From Endocalyx cinctus (Eukaryota > Ascomycota > Sordariomycetes > Amphisphaeriales > Apiosporaceae): a DNA stretch of 64,000 bases. Under the pieces are notes generated by a model, which was not told where the DNA came from, ran no database searches, and worked only from the letters and a program-made list of their open reading frames with translations. Of this stretch, positions 58,096 to 64,000 are shown piece by piece. Position 1 is the first letter of the stretch; each line of letters opens with the position of its first letter. The translations under genes were made by a program, and so were the position numbers. Location: contig BCKC01000010.1 of assembly GCA_001600455.1 (NCBI GenBank), positions 626,144-690,143 on the forward strand. Reading direction: 5' to 3'.

Positions 58096-61000
58096 TTATC
58101 TTCCTGGTCTGGAAAGTCGCTGAACGGCTTCCATCCATTTGTTCTCGTCGTTACTATTTTGAGGCAATTGAGGTTAGTTACATATCCACATACGGAATGA
58201 TTAAACAGGGCTCGGAGAAAATAAAAGTAAAAAACTGTACTCACCGATCAAACCTCAACAGCTTCCCCAGCACCGGCACAAGCTGAGAGCGGACCTTTTC
58301 ATCCTTAACCTCTAAGAACTGCAGTAGGATCGTCTTCAGGTACATAGTGTCGACGGGGGCACTTCCAGCGGCAGAGCCGTTCTGCGACATGCCACCGCTC
58401 CGAGTGGAATCCATGCTAGATCTCCCACTACTCGCGATCGCACTGTTGCTACTATTGCTGCCCATGAATCTCGCCTGCAGGGACTTCGCCTCTTTGCTCG
58501 CCTTTTCGTACTTCGCCCGGCTTTCGTCGAGGAGTCTCCTGAGGTCGACGTTCGCCCTCTCGGCTTCACGCACCTGGCTTTCCGAGCTATCGAGGGCGGT
58601 CCGTAAGTTGGCCACGGCCGAGCGCATATCTTCCACTTCGGCCGCAGATTTCTCCTCTATCTCCTCGAGTTCTTCTCTGCGCTTTCTCCATCCCTTCTCT
58701 CTGGATTCGAGGTCGTCCCTCTCATTAGCGAGGTTCTTAACTTCGCGCTCCAGCTCGCGCAGTTTCCCTTTCAGCTCTTCCGCCTCGCGAGCGCGGCGGC
58801 GGGCGAGCGTCGAAGATTCATCCTCGATCCGGTCACGCTCTTCGATCGCCGTTTCCATACGGGCGCGCATCTCGCGCACCTTGGCGTCCGCCCTTTCGTC
58901 CACGTCGGCGAGCATACGGCGCATCGTCTCGCCTTCGCGTGTCCGCTCCGCAAGATGCTTCTGTATCTCCGCTAGCTCCTCCTCAAGACTCTCGGCTTGG
59001 TTCTGCGCTTCCTTGAGCTGCACCGAGAGCTCCGCTGTCTGATCGCGCATCGAGCCCAAAAGGCCTTGCGCGTTGTTGTACTGCTGCGTCTTGAGATCGG
59101 CGTCCTCTTTAAGAATGTTCCTCTCTTTCTCCGATTTGGCAACCTGTTCTTCCAACTGCTTCACCTTAGGTCGCAGTGTCGTAAGCTCAGCTTGCAACGA
59201 TTCCAATTCTCGACCGAGCTTCTCTGCTCGTGCTTGAATCTCAACCTTTTCGGCTTCGGCACGGCGATGATCGCGACCTGCAGTTCGTTTCTCATCTTCG
59301 ACGCGGGCGCGAGCTGTCCTCTCGGCAGCAATTTTGTCGTTGAGCAACTTAATCTCAGATTCACGATCGGATGATATCCGCTGGACACGATTCAACTCGG
59401 TCTTTAGTTCTTTCTCTCGCTTTTCCATGGTGCGAATTTCGCCCTGCTTCGCCGATAACTCCTCCTTTACTGATTTCAGGGCGGCCGAGTCCTGACGTAA
59501 GCTCTTCAGCTCTGGCTGAGCTTTGCTAAGGACCTCGCGTAGATCAGTGAGATCCTTGTAACGGGTCTGGGCCAATTGCTGAGCAGCACCCAAGTCAGAT
59601 TGGAGGGCTTGAGATTTCATTTTCAAGTCTTCAAATTCGGCCTTCATCGAATCGTGCTCTTTCTCTAGCTTGGTACTAGCGTCAGCATTAGAGGTGAAGG
59701 ATGCAATCTCTTTCTCTAACTCTGTTATCCGCGACTGTAGCGCAGACTTTTCAGATTCGAGGTTCTTGATCTTTTCCTTGGCCTCCACATGATCCTGACC
59801 AATAGCGATAAGGTTGTCTTGCATATTCTCGATCTCCTCTCGAAGATCTTCTTCCGTCTTCTTACGCTTGTTAAGTCGCTCAATTTGAGCGTCTTTTTCT
59901 GTGATCTCGTCTTTGAGCTTCGCGACTTCTTCTCTGAGAGCCACGGTATCGGGGCTTTCTAAGGGCGAAGGCTCCGGCTGCTCCGATGTCTCGCTTGGGG
60001 TAGCTTCCACAGTCGACGTAGTTGTTGACGAGGCGCCTCCCTTCTTTTTCTTCTTGTTCTTCTTCTTGGCACTCCCTGTCGCTGGCGTGGTGGCTGGAAC
60101 TTCCAATTTCTGCTGGTTGGGCAACGGCGTCGTTGGTCTCACGTTTGTCTCGATCTTCTTATTCAGTTCTTCAATTTTGGCTACACTTTGTGCCTTTGAT
60201 TTCTTAAGATCGCCTATTTCGCTCTCCAGGCTGCCGATCTTCTTCTCTAGCTGAGACTTGGCCGAGGAGAGCTTTTCCTTCTCCTTCACGAGCTCGGCAT
60301 TCTTCGTCTTTGAGGTTTCCAGATCGGATAGGTGAGCCTTTATGGTGGATTCCGCATTCGAGGTTTTCTTTTCTACGTCTGTCTTCAGGGTACTGAGTTG
60401 TTCCTCTGCCTTTTCGAGCTTCTCGGAAAGCGACTTGATCTCCGTATTTTTCGCATCCAAGTTCGCCTTGGCGGTATCATCACCGGTAGCTTTATCTTTC
60501 GACTCGTTGAGCTCCCTAGTTGCTTTTTCTAGACTCTCGACCAAGCTAGCACTATGCTCTTTCGCCACGGATAACTCTTCTTTCAACGTTCTCACCTCAG
60601 AGGTAAGTTTATCGATCTCTTCGGATTTCGCGGTTACTTCGGCTTGAAGCTGGGGTATTTCGTCGTCGTAAGAAAACATGTCTTCACTAGTTTCTTGGCT
60701 ATCGTCTTTAGATTTCTCCGAGTCCTTTTTGGATGTTTGGGCGGAGCTCATGTCGGCTTTGGCGGCTTTCAAAGTCGCGTTTTCCTCCTTCAGCTTGGCC
60801 AATTCTTTTTCGACCTCTTCCATTTTCTTCTTGAAACTGTCGTTTTCTGAAGATACCCTCTTGAATTCTCCCATAACCATATCTCCCTTGCGGTTCAGGT
60901 TGTTCAGGTATTCGACGAGGGCCTCCGGATCTTTAATCGTGGTCAAGGGGGTATTTTCGCGCAAAGCCCGTTCGAAACGGTCGATGGAAGTGGCTCTTCC

Positions 61001-61596
61001 ATGAGCGATTCTATAAGAGCGTAGAAGTTCTGACACATGCATGCGATCAGTGAAATATTCGACAATATAAAATAAATTTGATTCATATTACCTGGATACG
61101 TCGACTCTAATTTTTCAAGTTTTCGTAATCTAGCTTTGATGAGGGTGGGGAGTTCTTCTGTATTATTGCTCTGTGTCGGAGTATCTTTGGGTTTTCCCTC
61201 TGAACCTGTATCGGCCTTCTCGGTCTTCTTGCCGGCATCCTGTTCTTGCGAATCATCCTTCTTCTCCTCGCCGTCGGCATTGTCTGGATTTTCTTTTGGG
61301 GGCATTTCGGAAGTTTGGGGCGGTCGTGGAGTTGTGGAACGGCTGACACCATCAGCATCCTCGTCATCCAGGACGAAGGCAGCTTCGAAGACAGACGGGT
61401 CAGGGTTGGCGGATGTGTCGCCATTGGTATTATCTTGACTCGGTTTTTTCGCCTTCCGTTTGGCAGCATTGGTACTGTTCGTTCTCGATACGGACCTGGC
61501 ACGACCGGAAGTAGAAGGAGAGCCGGTGTTTGATCTCTGGTCTTGAAGTGCCTTATGACGAGCTTGCTCTTCAGCTAAGCTATCCAAGGCACCCAT
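58096..61596 (-). CDS. GRIP-domain golgin (IMH1-like)
   Basis: Three exons on the complement: 61092-61596, 58245-61029 and 58096-58153; 1,115 residues. The N-terminal 170 residues are Ser/Thr/Pro-rich and disordered. Residues about 230-1050 are almost continuous heptad-like coiled coil (Lys/Glu/Leu-rich), interrupted by a basic KKKNKKKKKGG patch. The C terminus is a GRIP domain (YLKTILLQFLEVKDEKVRSQ then VLGKLLRFDR). The last exon adds NDENKWMEAVQRL; without it the frame would stop at the GTGAGT donor. GRIP domains bind Arl1-GTP at the trans-Golgi, so this should be a tether for endosome-to-Golgi vesicles. The Ser-rich plus-strand frames inside are shadows. Confidence 0.92.
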
Positions 61597-62750
61597 GAAT
61601 CTCTACACGTAACAATTGAAATATTAGTAACTAGTTACACTTATCACATTACTATATCATCTGAACCTGGCTGGAAGATTAATCATACTGAGAACATAGT
61701 GATTTAATATTCAGTCAAACTTAATTTTGGCGATCAAATGTTCCGAGGCCATGAGCCACCAACAATTGCAATCAATATGCGAAAGAGCGACAACTAAGGA
61801 GCGTAAACTATTGGTTAGAAGAAGACATGGGAGATTTCAAAATAATATTTAATTTAAACAGTTTCGAAACAGAAAGAGAAGATAGATGTACTTGTTAGAA
61901 ATAATATTAATACAAAGGAAAAACAATTAAATAAAACTAAACGCAAGTACGACAGTTTCAGTGTAAAAGTGTAAAGACATGCACGTAAGCTTCGTGAAGC
62001 GCCAGCTTGTCTACTTTCGCAGGTCATGGATCACTCCGTTACTTTTTTTGGGTTACGTGACGGCTAATACGGATAAGAGTAAAGATTGTTACCAAGCCTC
62101 TAAATAGTTTTAGTGCCTGTCTGCCTGTTACCTTAGCTGCTTAGCTAGCATGTTACGCTGATCAGGGTGCTGATGGGTGTTGTAGCCTCAGGCCTGTAGG
62201 ATCGTTACCATATGGAGCAGGTTTAGTGAAGGTGTCCACAGTACAAGGTACGCAAAAAAATAATTAGATAAAGTACCTACCTGCCTACCTACCTACCTAA
62301 GTAAGTACCTAGGTAGGTATCGAAGCAGCTAAAAGTAAAGTTTGGTACTGCTAAGTACAGAGCTTAAAGTAAGTACTATAAGTAAGCTTCAGGCCACCAA
62401 GATTTCTTAAATGTCGTCACTGAATAAAATATTGTCCACGGCATGTGTCAGGTACATCTCCAACGGCTATCACCTGCTACTTGATTCATTTCCATTCATC
62501 TCATTCATTTGTCTATCGTACACTTTCGTTCATTACAATTTATACCTTTTGATTCACTTTTACTTGTTCTACATACCTGAAGCGCCTCTTTTTCATAAGT
62601 ATTCCGTCTATCATTTGTTTCATCGGTGAAAAAAAAACAACCCATATTTGGCTTAGCCACTTCTGAAGTGTATATAGTGCGCTTAGCTGTCCTTTCTCTT
62701 CGCCATAATGGGCATACCATAATCCATCATCTTGCTACTATACTTGGAAG
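61597..62750. other. Divergent promoter region with CCTA/AGGT repeats
   Basis: Lies between the starts of the golgin (minus) and Lunapark (plus). It contains the repeat at 62273-62320. The frame 62411-62629 is not supported as a gene. Confidence 0.55.
62273..62320. repeat. CCTA tandem repeat with inverted AGGT copies
   Basis: Several CCTA units (ACCTACCTGCCTACCTACC) are followed by AAGTAAGTACCTAGGTAGGTA, so the tract can fold back on itself. Such CCTA/TAGG tracts are common in spacers of filamentous ascomycetes. Confidence 0.7.
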
Positions 62751-64000
62751 ATGGTGTCATTCTGGCCTTGGAAGGTATGTCGTAAAGATTCGTAAAATAC
62801 TATCTTAAGATATGGTACTTATATGACAATACTAACCTTTTCCTCTTGCTATTCTCTAGGGTGATGACTCTTCCCCGGCTTCCTTTGAGAAGACACTCTC
62901 AACTCTATCCACCAAAATAACCGCGACGCAAGCCCAACTTGATCGCGTGCGAACAAACTCCAGGCGAATAAAAGTATTATGGACTCTGTATTTGACTTTT
63001 GCATACCTGGTTTATGCTATTGTCTTGACTTTGGTTGTGGGATGGAACAACCTTGGCGCAACGGAGTGGACGGGAATGGCTGGCGGTCCTGTTCTGTGAG
63101 TTGAACCCTTTTCCGGAAAATATGCAATTTGAATGAACGCGACCAGCTAATCAGTTGATCTTCATAGTATATACGTAGTACGAACTGCCGTTACGTCCTT
63201 TTTCAGTTATCGCATCGAGAACTTGGAGTCGCGACTCAAAAATCAACAAGCCGAGCGTGCTAAGACGATACAGAAGCTGAAAGATGCCACTAAATATGAC
63301 TCTACTCTCGAGCTGCTGGAAAAATACGGCGGGGAGAAACGGACTCCCGTGAAGAAAGAGAGAGATGACGGAAATAATGGCGGTAGCGAGCAGATAAATA
63401 ACGGATTCGATCAAAATAGTCGTGAAAACCAAGATTCCAACTGGAGTCCAATGCCAAGTGGAAGGACGAACTTGCCACCACCGCCAACAGCGAATATCCA
63501 GAGACCCTCGTCATCCGCCAGCATGCGACAACCTCCTCATGATCCGCGTTATATGACTCCATCACGACCGCAATCCAGCATGTCCCACGAACCAATGGCT
63601 GAATTCGCTCCTAACGCTGGACCTCTACCTTCTACTTATTCTCAGTACAATGTGAACCCCGGCCCACCTCGCTGGTATGATCGTATCATGGACCTCATGA
63701 TGGGCGAGGACGAGATGGCTCCTCAGAACCGTGTTGTCTTGATATGCTCGAAGTGCAGACTCGTCAACGGACAAGCGCCACCAGGCATCAAGAACGTGGC
63801 TGACCTGGGCATGTGGAAATGCATGTCTTGCGGTACCATGAACGGCGAAATAGATGAGGGTCAGAAAATCATGCGCGAGGTTCTCGGGAATAGGAAGGGT
63901 GCTAACGGTAGAAGGGATAGTAGTAAGTCTAGCAATATGAAGGAAGAAGAGAGTGGCGATACGGACGAAGGATCGGAAGCTCAGAGAGCAGATCATCGGA
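62751..64000 (+). CDS. Lunapark family ER-junction protein (3' partial)
   Basis: Exons 62751-62774, 62860-63095 and 63168 to beyond the window end; about 364 residues visible. The first exon is only 24 nt and encodes MVSFWPWK, joined to GDDSSPASFEKTL, the hallmark Lunapark N terminus. Two membrane hairpin segments follow (TLYLTFAYLVYAIVLTLVV and GGPVLIYVVRTAVTSFF), then a coiled-coil stretch, a Pro/Ser/Asn-rich region and the zinc ribbon CSKCRLVNGQAPPG ... WKCMSCGTMNG. Lunapark stabilises three-way junctions of the tubular endoplasmic reticulum. The acidic tail (EEESGDTDEGSE) runs off the window. Confidence 0.94.

Noticed and set aside
58347..60850. Ser/Leu-rich plus-strand frames across the golgin gene
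   Set aside because: Antisense shadows of Lys/Glu-rich coiled coil, which reads as Ser/Phe/Leu on the other strand.

Overview
This window is nuclear DNA of a filamentous ascomycete (Pezizomycotina, possibly Sordariomycetes; the class is a guess). The evidence is short GT-AG introns with CTAAC/CTGAC-type branch sites, AT-rich spacers about 0.3-2.8 kb long with long poly(A)/poly(T) tracts, and recognisable fungal families: a btgC-type GH17 glucanase, a SIT siderophore transporter, a CmcJ/AsaB-type oxygenase, a GRIP golgin and Lunapark. No tRNA, rRNA, CRISPR array or bacterial-type operon was seen. Exon structures below were assembled by hand from splice signals, reading phase and family conservation, and each listed model closes in frame.

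Left part (1-19 kb): the 3' end of an acidic protein; a membrane-anchored GH17 beta-1,3-glucanase (btgC-like, minus); a small disordered protein; a three-exon single-pass membrane protein with a Cys/Tyr-rich ectodomain; a divergent-sequence metabolic pair (extended SDR reductase and HxxxD acyltransferase, both minus); a Ser-rich small protein; a solo-LTR-like relic with two GC-rich hairpins; a Cys/His-rich protein with an RS-like middle; and a small secreted protein.

Middle (20-43.5 kb): a five-exon TAP-like alpha/beta hydrolase converging on a six-exon siderophore-iron transporter that contains a 24-nt microexon; a small proline-rich three-exon gene; a 3,102-residue DUF3638/DUF3645 protein occupying 27.3-36.7 kb, with SecA/SF2-like ATPase motifs and a GC-AG intron; a 2.8-kb spacer; then an eight-exon sugar transporter and a guanine deaminase in tandem.

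Right part (44-64 kb): a 14-cysteine secreted protein, a possible 36-residue Cys-rich microprotein, a MITE-like element, a type II membrane protein with a fucose-lectin-like ectodomain, and a group of redox genes around a small secreted protein with dibasic sites (FAD-linked oxidase, CmcJ/AsaB-type oxygenase, aldo/keto reductase). Housekeeping secretory-pathway genes close the window: an IMH1-type golgin (minus) and Lunapark (plus, cut by the window end).

The most interesting items are the helicase-like motif set in the giant DUF3638 protein, the microexon needed to complete the first membrane segment of the siderophore transporter, a GC-AG intron that splits the HxD metal motif of the CmcJ-type enzyme, and the possible oxidative mini-cluster with a dibasic-site secreted protein. 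None amounts to a proven new system from sequence alone.
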